NCBI GenBank assembly: GCA_020080175.1
Contig: JAGHQL010000002.1
Location: 62,001-126,000, forward strand
From: Glutinoglossum americanum
Taxonomy: Eukaryota > Ascomycota > Geoglossomycetes > Geoglossales > Geoglossaceae
Direction of reading: 5' to 3'
DNA length: 64,000 nucleotides
A program made the position numbers and the translations under genes. Shown here piece by piece: positions 37,229 through 46,759 of this stretch. A model generated the notes under the pieces. It was given only the letters and a program-made list of their open reading frames with translations, was not told the origin of the DNA and made no database searches. Every line of letters begins with the position of its first letter. Position 1 is the first letter of the stretch.

Positions 37229-39111
37229 ATGAGTGAAGCGAATCACAGCGAGTACCAAGGATACCATACAATGTTCGACCACTCCGAGTTTGGCGGGCTT
37301 GCTACCGATATTTTATGTCCGAGCTCCTCTCCTATACGTGATAGTGAAGAAGAGCACAGCAGTTTGGACGAATTTTTGCATGACGACTTCGAGGAGAGGA
37401 TTTTTCAAGGCATTGGTGAGTTTCTTTCGAGGGATGAGCCTACTACTCAGACTCCGACGAGCAACCACGGCGTATACGACGAGCAGGTAGCAGAGCATCC
37501 ACCAGAGATGCCTCCAACACCTAACCGCTCCGAGTCGCAAGATGGGCAGAACACGGAGGTTACATTCGGAGCGACTCCAGCACCTACCGAAATTACGCAA
37601 TTCGAGCTTGAGGAACCACGAGCTGAGTCGGCTTGTACTGCACACGACACAGCTTACCACCCGACACCCTCTGACTCCGAAACGGAAGATATCTACCTTG
37701 AACCCATCCCGCAAAAATGCGCTTACTCCAGAGGACAACAGCTACCCAGTGCAGTGCCAATGGTATCGAGCAGCGATCCAAGATCCTACGATCCAAGAGG
37801 AGCGATCCGGACACAATATGAGAATTCACCAGTCCTGCCAGTTAAACGACCTCAGACTAATACGGCAGGTGTCGACCTAATCTACCGCAGCTCGAGGGAG
37901 GCCGAACAAGCCATGCAGGAGCACCTGAACCATCACGCCACTGACGACTATACTGTTCCTCAAACCGATACTGAGAAAGCGGAGCACGTGGCGATGATGT
38001 TCCTCGCCATCATTGATACTTCCCGTGTGCCTGAACCTGAGGAGGGTACCAGAAAGCCACAGGCCATAAAGAGCTTCGAGGAAGGAAAATATCTCGACTG
38101 GCAAATCCAGATGGTTTGCTGGCGAATACTGGTATGACATCACCTCTCAATATCTCGACTGTATCTCTAATCTCGGTCACCACCACAAATAGGATCAGTG
38201 CATATTGAGACAGCGATCTGGCCCTCTCGTGCCACCTTGGCAGCGGACGAGGAAACCTAAAGACTTCGACTATTTCAGACAGAGGTTTGAGGTACTATGC
38301 GAAGCGCTTAGGGTAAGATTGCTCTCAGCCCTAATATGCATCACCCAGCGAATAGGACTAACCCTATCGGTATACAGTGCGAGAAGCAATTGTGCAAGAG
38401 GCTAATGGCTGCGTATCTTATCGATGACTTCGTTGACGATCCGACTAGCTACGTGAAGGTACTTTTCTGCAGAACCTCGATCCTCGCTACGCAAGATACT
38501 GACTAGTCTTACAGCGAATTCAACAAAACAAATCACTAAATGACAAGAAAAAGGACCAGATAAAGCTTGGGCGCGCGGCGCAGGCAGCCTCGGCTTCGAA
38601 CACCCTGAGGAGGGGCGCGGGCCGGAAACGGAAGGCGCCTGAAGACGCTACAGGGCAGGCACAGCCCGCCAAGAAGCGCGGGAGACGCCCCAAGCTTCAA
38701 GATGGCCTGCAGTTCGTCGAGCAACTCCCGTCAATTCCTGGCCAGGGCGATACGTTCCCTCTGGACCCAGCGCTCTCAGCCCTACCGCAGGAGGAGCCAA
38801 GCGAGGAGTGGGACGAATGGGTAAATTACAGCACCCAGCTTGCGGGTCACCCAACGGCCGTGTTTAACCCAGCACAGGTGGCCAGCGGTGACCATTACCA
38901 GCCCCATCAGTTCCTTGACTCTACAGTGAATTATCAACCCACCATCAGACAATTCCTTGAAGATCCCTATAGCGAACCATCAAATAACTTGCCCTACCCA
39001 TCCCACCATGCTCCTCACCAGCAGGAAGCGTCAACAGTTTCCCCGTCCGTTGAGGAAGAAGATTGGAAGACCAACCCGTCCCGAAAACGAAGGAGATCAG
39101 CAAAGGGCTAG
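37229..39111 (+). CDS. fungal-specific nuclear protein with AT-hook-like motif, function unknown
   Basis: Exons are 37229-38131, 38193-38312, 38378-38458 and 38515-39111, phase-consistent, giving 566 aa. Residues 1-270 are acidic and disordered. Residues ~285-385 form the only ordered block: YLDWQIQMVCWRILDQCILR, GPLVPPWQRTRKPKDFDYF, QRFEVLCEALRCEKQLCKRL and YLIDDFVDDPTSYVKRIQQN. The W-R-I-L...E-R/K-F-x-x-x-x-x-A-L pattern recurs in uncharacterised filamentous-fungal proteins (recollection). Near residue 420 AKKRGRRPKLQ is AT-hook-like, and basic stretches (RKRKAPED, SRKRRRSAKG) look like nuclear signals. A DNA-binding or chromatin role is plausible but unproven. Confidence 0.78.
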
Positions 39112-39974
39112 TTATTTTTCTCACATTGCCGTTGATGCCTGGTCTCCGATTTGTTAATAGCTGAGCTTCACGGTTCATTCGCGTCAGCCTCGACCGAAAC
39201 TGTTGGTTTGCTCGACTATACAGCCCGGAAGTCAGCGCACTATTCCCCCTCGCACCTGGATTCCTTCCCTTAAACTAATCTACAGTTTACGGCCCCTCAG
39301 GTTTATCACTCCTGAGTTCCTTAATTTTATTTCTATTTTTTCCTTTCGCCTCTTCATTCCACGCCGCAAGCTGATTGCGATTTTTGTCTATATACACTCT
39401 CCACCCTGTTTGGACCCGGGCACCACCAGACGGTTTTATCCACTCACAGTTTTGCGGCCTCGATGGTACCCTTGTCTTACAACTTATTCGGCGTTCCCGG
39501 CTTTGTGCACTTTTAGCGTGCAGCGATAGAAGAGCGGTTTTGAAACACGACGTGATGACCTTATGGCCCATGAGAAGTTTTGGCATCTGAAATCTGCTCT
39601 AGATGCGTTGAGGGAGGTGGCATTTTTAGGTGTGCTGTCTTTGATCTTCACACATCAAGGGGTTCTTGGGTGTTATTCTGCAGTTGTTTATTTGTGGTTT
39701 TGGCATTGCGTCTGGTGCCCACCGGACCTCATAATTCGAATAAACATTATAAAATCAAAATTCAGTATACCGAGCTAGCCGCCGAATTGTTTTAGTAGGT
39801 AAAATGTGCTGCCATTCATAACCGCAAGGCGATAAAGTCTTCACCGCTGTGAAGGGGAATGTTTTCCAGTATAGCATGCCAAGACCATGTGAGTGCCAAG
39901 CACAGGCAGAGAGCTACAGAGCTAAAAAAAATCCCTTGAATATCCCCGACCTTCCCTACGCCTCATGAGACGAA
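39112..39974. other. intergenic
   Basis: About 860 bp between two plus-strand genes. T-rich, with short frames but no domain or exon support. Confidence 0.5.
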
Positions 39975-41326
39975 ATGGCTTCTTCCAATCCTCCTAGTAC
40001 CAATCCGTCTCGAACTTCTACTCCCAACCCAGCAACTGCCTCTCGTTTCACCGCACAGGCCTCGACTGCTGAGGACCTTCTTAAATCACAAACAGTAGGC
40101 CTGGTTCATCTCTCCGACTTCAGGAAACGTCGTGCCGAAGCCCTCGAGCAAAAAGAGCGAGAAGCGCAAGACCGGTCACTCGGGAGGTTCTCCGGCAGTG
40201 CAACACCTGCTAGCGATGGGTGATTATCTTTCTTTCCTCCCTACTAGAGCTAGCGTAGAACTAATGGTAAAAGTGCAGTGCGCGCACGCCATTACCACCG
40301 AAGAAAAAGCGGAAAGCCCATGCGCTTGCGAGAGGGAAACTGTCTTTCGGCGATGCGCTTGTTGATGGATCGACCGAAGACAGCAGCCCCGGGCCGATGT
40401 CGACCGGCGCCGTAACCCCGGGGGGGGATAGTTCTGAGGATGCGGCAGCATCGACAAAAGCTTCGCCTGCTCCAGAGAAAGAGCAAGCGACCACAGCAAC
40501 AAAGAAACGACTAGGACCCAACTCAACTGTCCCCGTCGCTCCAAAGGCGATGACCAAGTCAGCGCTCATGCGGGAAGCGCAGACCCGGGAACAGCTACGT
40601 AAGGAGTTTCTAGCGCTGCAGGAACTGGTCAAGGCGACGGAGATACTGATCCCGTTTGTTTTTTACGACGGAACGAATATACCTGGCGGAGTGTGCAAGG
40701 TCAAAAAGGGTGACTACGCGTGGTTGTTCTTGGATAAGGCGAGGAAGGTAGGCGCGGAACTAGGCGTGGGGGGGGCGGGAGAAAGGGCGAGTAGCCGGAG
40801 AGAATGGGCACGGGTTGGCGTAGACGACCTAATGATGGTCAGGGGGGAGATCATCATTCCCCACGTACGTCTTTGACCTGGCGTTGCACGAGTTCCATGT
40901 TTTCCCCCTTATTTAATTATAACCTTTAGTGTCTTGTGAGCTGAAAGCTAACGTCTACCCACACCCCAGCATTACGAATTCTACTACTTCATCGTCAACA
41001 AAACCAAAGGCCCAGGCGGGCAACTCCTCTTCGACTTCTCCACCCAAGCCATGCCAGCCAGCCAGCGGAAGACATCCCCAGATTCCTTCAACCCCCTCTC
41101 CAAACCCTCCACGAAGCCCAAGAACAGCAACAAGCTCGGCGCGGCCGACGAGCGCCTCGAGGGCTTCGACGACGACCCAAACATCACCAAGGTCGTCGAC
41201 CGCAGGTGGTACGAACGGAACAAGCATATCTTTCCAGCGAGCGTGTGGGAGGAGTTTGACCCCGAGAAGGACTACACGCAGGCGGTCCGGCGGGATACAG
41301 GGGGGAACGCGTTCTTTTTCCGATAG
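39975..41326 (+). CDS. XAP5/FAM50 family nuclear protein
   Basis: Exons are 39975-40219, 40279-40864 and 40970-41326, giving 395 aa. The first join gives ARTPLPPKKKRKAHA, a nuclear localisation-like signal, followed by LSFGDALVDG. The XAP5 domain covers the C-terminal ~200 residues: EILIPFVFYDGTNIPGG, KKGDYAWLFLDKARKVGAEL, WARVGVDDLMMVRGEIIIPH joined to HYEFYYFIVNKTKGPGGQLL, then KVVDRRWYERNKHIFPASVW and EEFDPEKDY. Human FAM50A is linked to the spliceosome; plant XCT acts in light and RNA pathways. The third exon has the intact ending typical of the family. Confidence 0.94.
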
Positions 41327-41559
41327 TCTCTGGCCTCGGCGCGAGTGAGAGGTTTTGCCACCAGGGGAAAATAGCCAGGCGCGTGGACGGATACCAAGGC
41401 TTAGACACTAGATATAGATTATGGTGGCCCTTCCTGTCTAACCCCCCCTTCCCTCATGATAAAAAATAGCCCTCATCGCCACCCAAGATAACCCCTCCCC
41501 CCCCCCCTCCTACACACACATACACATACACCCATTCCATATCTCTCTCTCACCTCGCA

Positions 41560-41913
41560 CTACCCGAAAACCCACCACGCAACCCCAACCACAATCCACC
41601 CGGGCCAGAACAGCACCAGAGCCACGGCGTTCGGGTTCACCAGCAGCACGATGAAGTCATAGAAGCACCTGTCGCGGAACTTCTCCGTCCGTCTCCAGGC
41701 GCCGTGGAGGAGCGCGAGGGCCGCGGCGAGGACGGGGCGGAGGACGAGGGAGAGGAGGAGGTTGTGGAGGTGGCGGAAGGCCAGGGCGAGGGTCAGGAGG
41801 GGGTACGCGAGGGTGGAGAGGAGGGAGGAGGAGGAGGAGGAGGAGGATCCCGCGGCGGCTGCGGAGTGGAGTTTTGCCGTTTTGGGGGCGTCGAGGACGG
41901 CGGGCGGGGCCAT
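41560..41913 (-). CDS. small integral membrane protein, 117 aa
   Basis: A single exon. A Ser-rich N-terminus ([20 protein letters not shown]) leads into about three hydrophobic helices: LALAFRHLHNLLLSLVLRPV, a central RRTEKFRDRCFYDFIVLLVN and the end LFWPGWIVVGVAWWVFG. The basic RxxExFRDRxFY and FWPGW blocks look conserved in type, and I recall similar hypothetical fungal proteins. The gene ends only 233 bp from the convergent XAP5 gene. The opposite strand has long open frames that are composition artefacts. Function unknown. Confidence 0.75.
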   Translation of the reverse strand: MAPPAVLDAPKTAKLHSAAAAGSSSSSSSSLLSTLAYPLLTLALAFRHLHNLLLSLVLRPVLAAALALLHGAWRRTEKFRDRCFYDFIVLLVNPNAVALVLFWPGWIVVGVAWWVFG

Positions 41914-42049
41914 GGTCGAGCCCGGTGCGGTACACGGTCCTGGACGTATGGGAAATTTTTTTTATTTTTTTTTATTCCTTTTTTAAAAAAGAAAAAAGAA
42001 ATATTTGAGAAAGATGATGGGGATTCGAGGGAGGGAGAAAAGACCGGCG

Positions 42050-42091
42050 TGTGTGTATGTGTGTATGTGTGTATGTGTGTATGTGTGTATG
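42050..42091 (+). repeat. (GTGTGTAT)n microsatellite
   Basis: About five tandem copies of an 8-bp GTGTGTAT unit. Confidence 0.9.
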
Positions 42092-42100
42092 CCCGTACCA

Positions 42101-42223
42101 CCTTCCTTCCTTCCTTCCCTCCCGTCGCGAGGACAATCCGCTCCCCGTCCCCGACCCACGCCCCCTTCTTAAGCGTCCCAGCTCGCCGCGAAGGAAGGAA
42201 GGAAGCACGCACGCACGCACGCA
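42101..42223. repeat. CCTT block, GGAA block and CACG microsatellite
   Basis: A CCTT-type run near 42101-42120 is complementary to a GGAA-type run at about 42190-42205 and could form a hairpin with a ~70-nt loop. It is followed directly by a CACG tandem run to about 42223. Confidence 0.8.
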
Positions 42224-42480
42224 ACCAGCGGCGCCCACGCCATGTAGACATTCCCAGGAACGCATTCCTCGGCTGGCCGGCGAGGAATCTCCCAAGCCCC
42301 CCCACATCCCGGGAGCCACGGGGTTCGCAGCCACATGTCGTGTCCAGGGAACGAGCGCAGATGGAACCACGTCCCGCGTGCGCGTGTGCGTGTACTGCCT
42401 CCCCCCTCCCGCGGTGCGCGAGTACAAGCCCCCAAGCCCAGCTCGACTCTCCGCGCGCAACGTCTTTTATTTTTTTTTCT

Positions 42481-42544
42481 TTTTTTTTTTTTTTTTTTTG
42501 GGGGGGGGGGGACGTGCAGGTGGGTATGTATGTATGTATGTATG
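42481..42544 (+). repeat. T19-G12 homopolymer block and (GTAT)n
   Basis: Nineteen T (42481-42499) are followed by twelve G (42500-42511), then about five GTAT units at 42525-42544. Confidence 0.9.
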
Positions 42545-42679
42545 GATGTGTAGCGACGGGGCCACGGGTTTGTGCGGTGCATGATGCGGGTCTGGGCTTG
42601 TCTGGGCTTGTCTTTGCTCGACGGGCAGACCAACAGCTGCTGCGCGGCTGATGCGAGATTGGCGGTTTGGCTTGGAAGC

Positions 42680-42703
42680 GGGTTGGGTTGGGGTTGGGGT
42701 TGG
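42680..42703 (+). repeat. GGGTT/GGGGTT array, G-quadruplex motif
   Basis: Runs of 3, 3, 4 and 4 G separated by TT fit the G3+N1-7 quadruplex rule. It is not the TTAGGG telomere repeat usual in filamentous ascomycetes. Confidence 0.8.
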
Positions 42704-43243
42704 TGTGGCTTTGTACGGCGACGCGCCCACGCTTCGTTCAGGAACCGGACGGGGGAGGGGGGGGCATGCTCGGCGAGGCTCAGTCGATTCGTTTCTTTGG
42801 ATCTCAACGGTGGGGGGTGGGATAGCCTCCACCCTCCACCCTCCACCTCCATGCCCAAGAGAATCTCCTATCCTGAAGCGACAGAGAGGTCTTTTTTTCT
42901 TCTTTTTTTCTCTCTCTCTCTAAATCGTATCAGGAGTCTAACGTAGCCGTCTTTTTTTTTTATTTCTACCGGAATTTCAGAGCTGAAAGGTTTCCTCACT
43001 CGTATATTTCGAGGTCTCACGAAACCAAAACCCCACGAAAGCGGATGCAGACGCTAATCGATAAGGAAAGAAAAGCGCCACACGAAAAGAAAAAAAGAGA
43101 GGAAAAAGAAAAAAAACGCAAACCCCCATGCTTATCAGCCCGTGACCCACCGACAAGACAAACACGGAAAACTCAATGTTGCTTCCTACCCCGAGCCGTT
43201 ACAGTCGATCCGTCGTCTGGCCCCGTGCCAAGGCGTGCGGAAT

Positions 43244-44274
43244 TCATTTGCTGGCAGAACCGCTGCCCTGGTTGAACTGCATGCTGTAACCGCCTGTCGC
43301 AGAGTCCTTGACCATGTTGAAGTTGTCTGTGGATAGTCCGAAGGGTTTGAGGAGGCCGTTCCCAAGCTATATTTTTTTTATTTTTTTATTTTAGTTTTTT
43401 TATCATCATATTCTTGGGGGTCTAGCAATGTAGGAAAAGGAGGTTGAGATGTTCAGGACTTTGAATCGTAAAAGGGACAAACCTCTTTCAGCTTCCCCAT
43501 CATCTGGCCTACTTCCGCTTCTTTGGCTGCGTCGAGCCGGGGCGGGAGCGCGAGGAGCTGCGACTGCACCTTTTTTCTGTCTGCAGACGGTAGGTTGTCC
43601 ATTTTGGAGAGCAGCTTGTAGTCTTAACCTGCGGTGTCAGCTACCTTGCTCGGAGCTGATTGGCTGGTTCCGGTGTTTGCTGACCTTCATCTGCACCCTG
43701 AAGCGCTGCCCATCCACCTAGCTCGCTGCGTGCTTTGGCTCTTCGCATTAGGGACTTGGCCCTGATCCGCTGGATGTCTGTCGTACTCGGAGAGCTCCTT
43801 TTCGTGGAACCGTCGCCATCAGGTTCCTTCACGGCCTCCTCGGCATCAGCCCCATCTCCTTCCGGCCTCGGGGGGCAAAGGCGGTCAAGTGATTCGATGG
43901 AGGAGGTTGCAGCTGTCACTGCGGCTTTCCAGTCTTCGAGCTTGAGATGACAGGCTGCGATGTTGCTTCGCAACACAGCAATCTCAAATTCAAGGTAGTT
44001 TGGACATGACTGAAGTGCTTTGTCATATTCTTGGATAGCTTCTGAATACCGTGTTGATCCAAAAAGATGGTTCGCTCTTAGCTTTATTTCGTTTGACTCC
44101 GCCAAAAGCGCCTGGAAGGGTGTGTATTTAGCTGGGTAGAAGCTGAAATAAGATAAAGATACTCACAGCCTCTTCCTCTGGAGAGAACCGGATCCGCTCA
44201 GGCTCGGCTTCATCTCCATCTGGGCCTGAAGTCTCTGGGCTGTTTGTTGAGGTCTCCTTGACCTTTGATGTCAT
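43244..44274 (-). CDS. TPR protein, TTC1 family
   Basis: Exons are 44274-44167, 44111-43685, 43622-43483 and 43366-43244 with introns of 55, 62 and 116 nt, giving 265 aa. The acidic N-terminus (SGPDGDEAEPERIRFSPEEE) joins to ALLAESNEIKLRANHLFG. Three TPR units follow: STRYSEAIQEYDKALQSCP, EIAVLRSNIAACHLKLEDWK and RIRAKSLMRRAKARSELGGW. The C-terminal block YKLLSKMDNLPSADRK, LPPRLDAAKEAEVGQMMGKL, KELGNGLLKPFGLSTDNFNM and ATGGYSMQFNQG is diagnostic for TTC1, a probable Hsp70/Hsp90 co-chaperone. The last intron is T-rich. Confidence 0.93.
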
Positions 44275-44395
44275 TGTTGGGGTCTGCTAACTGAAGGAGA
44301 AAGAGTGTGGGTTCGGCAAATTCCGAGCACCTTTTAGACTTTAAATCCCACGCAGCGGTAGAGGGACGACAATTGTAGTCTATTGATACGGCGAA

Positions 44396-45390
44396 ATGAC
44401 GCAAAAAATTATTGAGTTTGTGCAATCCTTCTGCTCCAATTTTTGAATTACTAGTTAATTGCTCGTCAAAGTTTCCCTACCGTTAGAGCCTGCCTCTTCG
44501 ACGTGGATGGTCTCTTGATTGACTCGGAGGATATCTACAGTGAAGTTACGAACATAATATTAAGGGAACACGGGAAGCCGGACCTACCATGGGATATCAA
44601 AGCACAACTTCAGGGTAGACCCGGTCCGGAAGCAAGTGGTACTAATATCTACATCGCCAGAATTTCAGGCTAATCAATACAATAGGCCAATCGCCTGTTC
44701 CACGAGTGGGCACAGTTACCTATTTCCCATACAGAGTATCAGGAAAGACAAAAGGCTCTCCAAAGAGAGAAGTTTGTCAATTCGCAGCCGCTACCAGGCG
44801 TGTCGACTCTTCTTCACAATCTCGCAAATTGTTCAACGCCACATGTGCATATTGCGCTCGCAACATCCTCGTATAAAGTCAATTACGAAGTCAAGACCGG
44901 ACACCTTAGCCATATATTCTCGATCTTCCATGACGAGAGGAAAGTTTTGGGTGATGATCCAAGAATTCCATCTGGCAGAGGCAAGCCTCTTCCAGACATC
45001 TTCCTTCTCGCTTTGAAGACTATCAACGATGGGATCCGTAGGGATGGAATCGAGCCAGAAATCAAGCCTGAAGAATGCTTGGTGTTTGAGGATTCAGTGC
45101 CAGGCATTGAAGCCGGCAGGAGAGCCGGTATGAGGGTTGTCTGGGTACCACATCCTGGACTATTGAATGAATACCGCGGACGAGAGGAGCAAGTGCTGGC
45201 CGGATTGACCGAACAACACAAGGGCGAACGAAGTGCCACTGGAGAAGAAACCGGCGAGCACATCGAAGCAGTGGATCGGAATCACCTCCAGGATAGCCCG
45301 GGGGTTGTTGGTGACGGATGGGGCGAATTACTACCCAGTCTCGAGAACTTCTCGTACGAGCACTATGGGATAAAACTCCGCAGCCCCTAA
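44396..45390 (+). CDS. HAD-superfamily phosphatase, GS1/pseudouridine-5'-phosphatase type
   Basis: Proposed exons are 44396-44415, 44487-44631 and 44686-45390, giving 289 aa. Motif I is ACLFDVDGLLIDSEDIYSEV (nucleophile DxD). The second intron (44632-44685) is GC-AG with donor GCAAGT; it must be removed to give GPE-ANRLFHEWAQLPIS in phase, since every GT donor nearby has the wrong phase. Motif II is HIALATSSYKVN, then VLGDDPRIPSGRGKPLPDIF carries the Lys, and motif III is CLVFEDSVPGIEAGRRAGM. The family dephosphorylates small phospho-sugars or nucleotides; the substrate is unknown. The first exon (MTQKIIE) is uncertain: a 35-nt-intron alternative is also in phase. The gene is divergent with TTC1 over 121 bp. 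Confidence 0.85.
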
Positions 45391-45985
45391 GCTCTTTCAG
45401 GGCCAGGCGGTTCTCGGGTGGGTTTGACATGAATAGAATCAACTTCACATTTTGAAAGTTCCGCATTAATAAAATAAATATAGATAGCTTGCTTAGAAGC
45501 ATTACAGGTGGTCACTGCACCCCAATGAATGATAGGCACAAGCCCAGGGGGGCTGGTTGATGGCTCGGCTCGGTACAGGCAAGCAAACAAATACCATGGA
45601 AGTTCGTTTACACACAAGTACGGACTGTCGAGTCGGCAAAATGAAAACAAAATAATCCATATCCGATAGGAACACCATCGAGGAGCAGGCTGACCCAAAA
45701 TCCTAGTCCGCCGAGCCTTTTTAGTTTGAGCCCTGACGTTATACTAGAAGTGTTATTTAACCCCCTTTTTTTTTGCCGATGTTTCGCTACGGAGCGAGAT
45801 TATCTCATGCAAGACCCCGTCATATATATTCATTTATTTCATAGAACGCCATCGCTGTTTCTCGTCGCATACGATGTGAACGCCGCGATGTGGGCGCGGA
45901 TACGCTACTGGGAGAGAGCGGTGGTTGGTTGGTAGCGTGCGGCCAGGCGGGCACCCATAAAGGGCCATTAGCATGCTCGGTTTCT
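45391..45985. other. intergenic
   Basis: About 600 bp downstream of the HAD gene. Nothing coding; T-rich stretches near 45760. Confidence 0.5.
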
Positions 45986-46138
45986 CAATGCCTCGTGGCC
46001 GAGTGGTAGAGCACACGGGGCAGAGTAAAGTAAAACCATACCCAATCGGGATGTAAGCGAGGATGTAGGCGGACCAAAGTGGTCCGCTGAACCTTTTTGG
46101 GTTCGAGTCCCCGCATCGGCTTTTTTTTTTTTTTTTTT
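45986..46138 (+). mobile_element. tRNA-derived, SINE-like element, copy 1
   Basis: A Pol III A box (TGGCCGAGTGG, 45996-46006) and B box (GGTTCGAGTCC, 46100-46110) are followed by CCGCATCGGC and an 18-T tract, a Pol III terminator. The 5' and 3' ends (GCCTCG.../...CATCGGC) do not pair as an acceptor stem and the boxes are about 104 bp apart, so this is not a normal tRNA. A perfect 8-bp hairpin (GCGGACCA/TGGTCCGC, loop AAG) lies between the boxes. A diverged relative lies at about 50325-50466. The SINE label is inference from two copies. Confidence 0.55.
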
Positions 46139-46759
46139 GGAATTTTTTACTCCCAGTTTTGTGGGCGCGTGTTTTTGGGTGAGTTGCCTGCCCCGGGGCT
46201 GTGTGGATTCAAAGGGTTTTGGAGGGGTAGTGAGAGGGCTTCTGTGGGCTTGTTTATACGGCGCGACTACTGCTCGTCACGGTGGGGAGATATATCTATT
46301 GGCTGTTACCCCAGAATGGCTCATCCCACTCACGGATCAGCTATACTCGGGTTGTTCCGCCGGCGTACTCTAAACACCGAGTGTCTAGTATCTTAATGTT
46401 ATTCCCCCTTGGCCTACGTTCCCCCTTTTTCTATACTTCAATCTCTCTCGATGACTATTTTTTCGAAATTGCAAAAAAGGCATATCAAAGCGTATGGCAG
46501 AGGGAGGGAGTTCCGACAATGGCAAAAATAATGCGCAGTGGTGATCCTACTGTCGTTTTTATACCCAAGTCTCCTTACCTCAAGTTATTGTGTGCCTTCG
46601 AGAAGCCGCCACAGAGTCAGGGCGCTCCTTCCTTTTCGGGTAATTTGTCTAGTTACCCTCAGCTAATTGCATCCGATATCCACACAATATCCATTACAAC
46701 CCACACATTGCATTAGCTTCATATCTCTATCTCTCTTTTCTTAGCATTTAAAGCGTCAA
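46139..46759. other. intergenic, upstream of HEI10
   Basis: About 620 bp between the tRNA-like element and the Hei10 start, presumably including its promoter. Short frames here lack support. Confidence 0.5.

Larger units (their letters stand above)
41914..43243. other. microsatellite- and homopolymer-rich gap
   Basis: About 1.3 kb of simple sequence with no gene. It holds TG/TATG repeats, CCTT and GGAA blocks, CACG repeats, a T-run followed by a G-run, GTAT repeats and a G-quadruplex-type motif. Open frames on both strands here encode only low-complexity peptides. Confidence 0.8.

Noticed and set aside
41704-42651. Long plus-strand open frame (315 aa) and matching minus-strand frames to 42858
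   Set aside because: They run through microsatellites and homopolymers and overlap the small membrane protein gene in antisense. The translated peptides are low complexity with no domain.
42680-42703. Interstitial telomere repeat
   Set aside because: The unit is GGGTT/GGGGTT rather than TTAGGG, and it sits among unrelated simple repeats.
45990-46120. Intron-containing nuclear tRNA gene
   Set aside because: A and B boxes are good, but the ac­ceptor ends GCCTCG and CATCGGC do not pair, the T-stem is poor and no anticodon arm can be placed.
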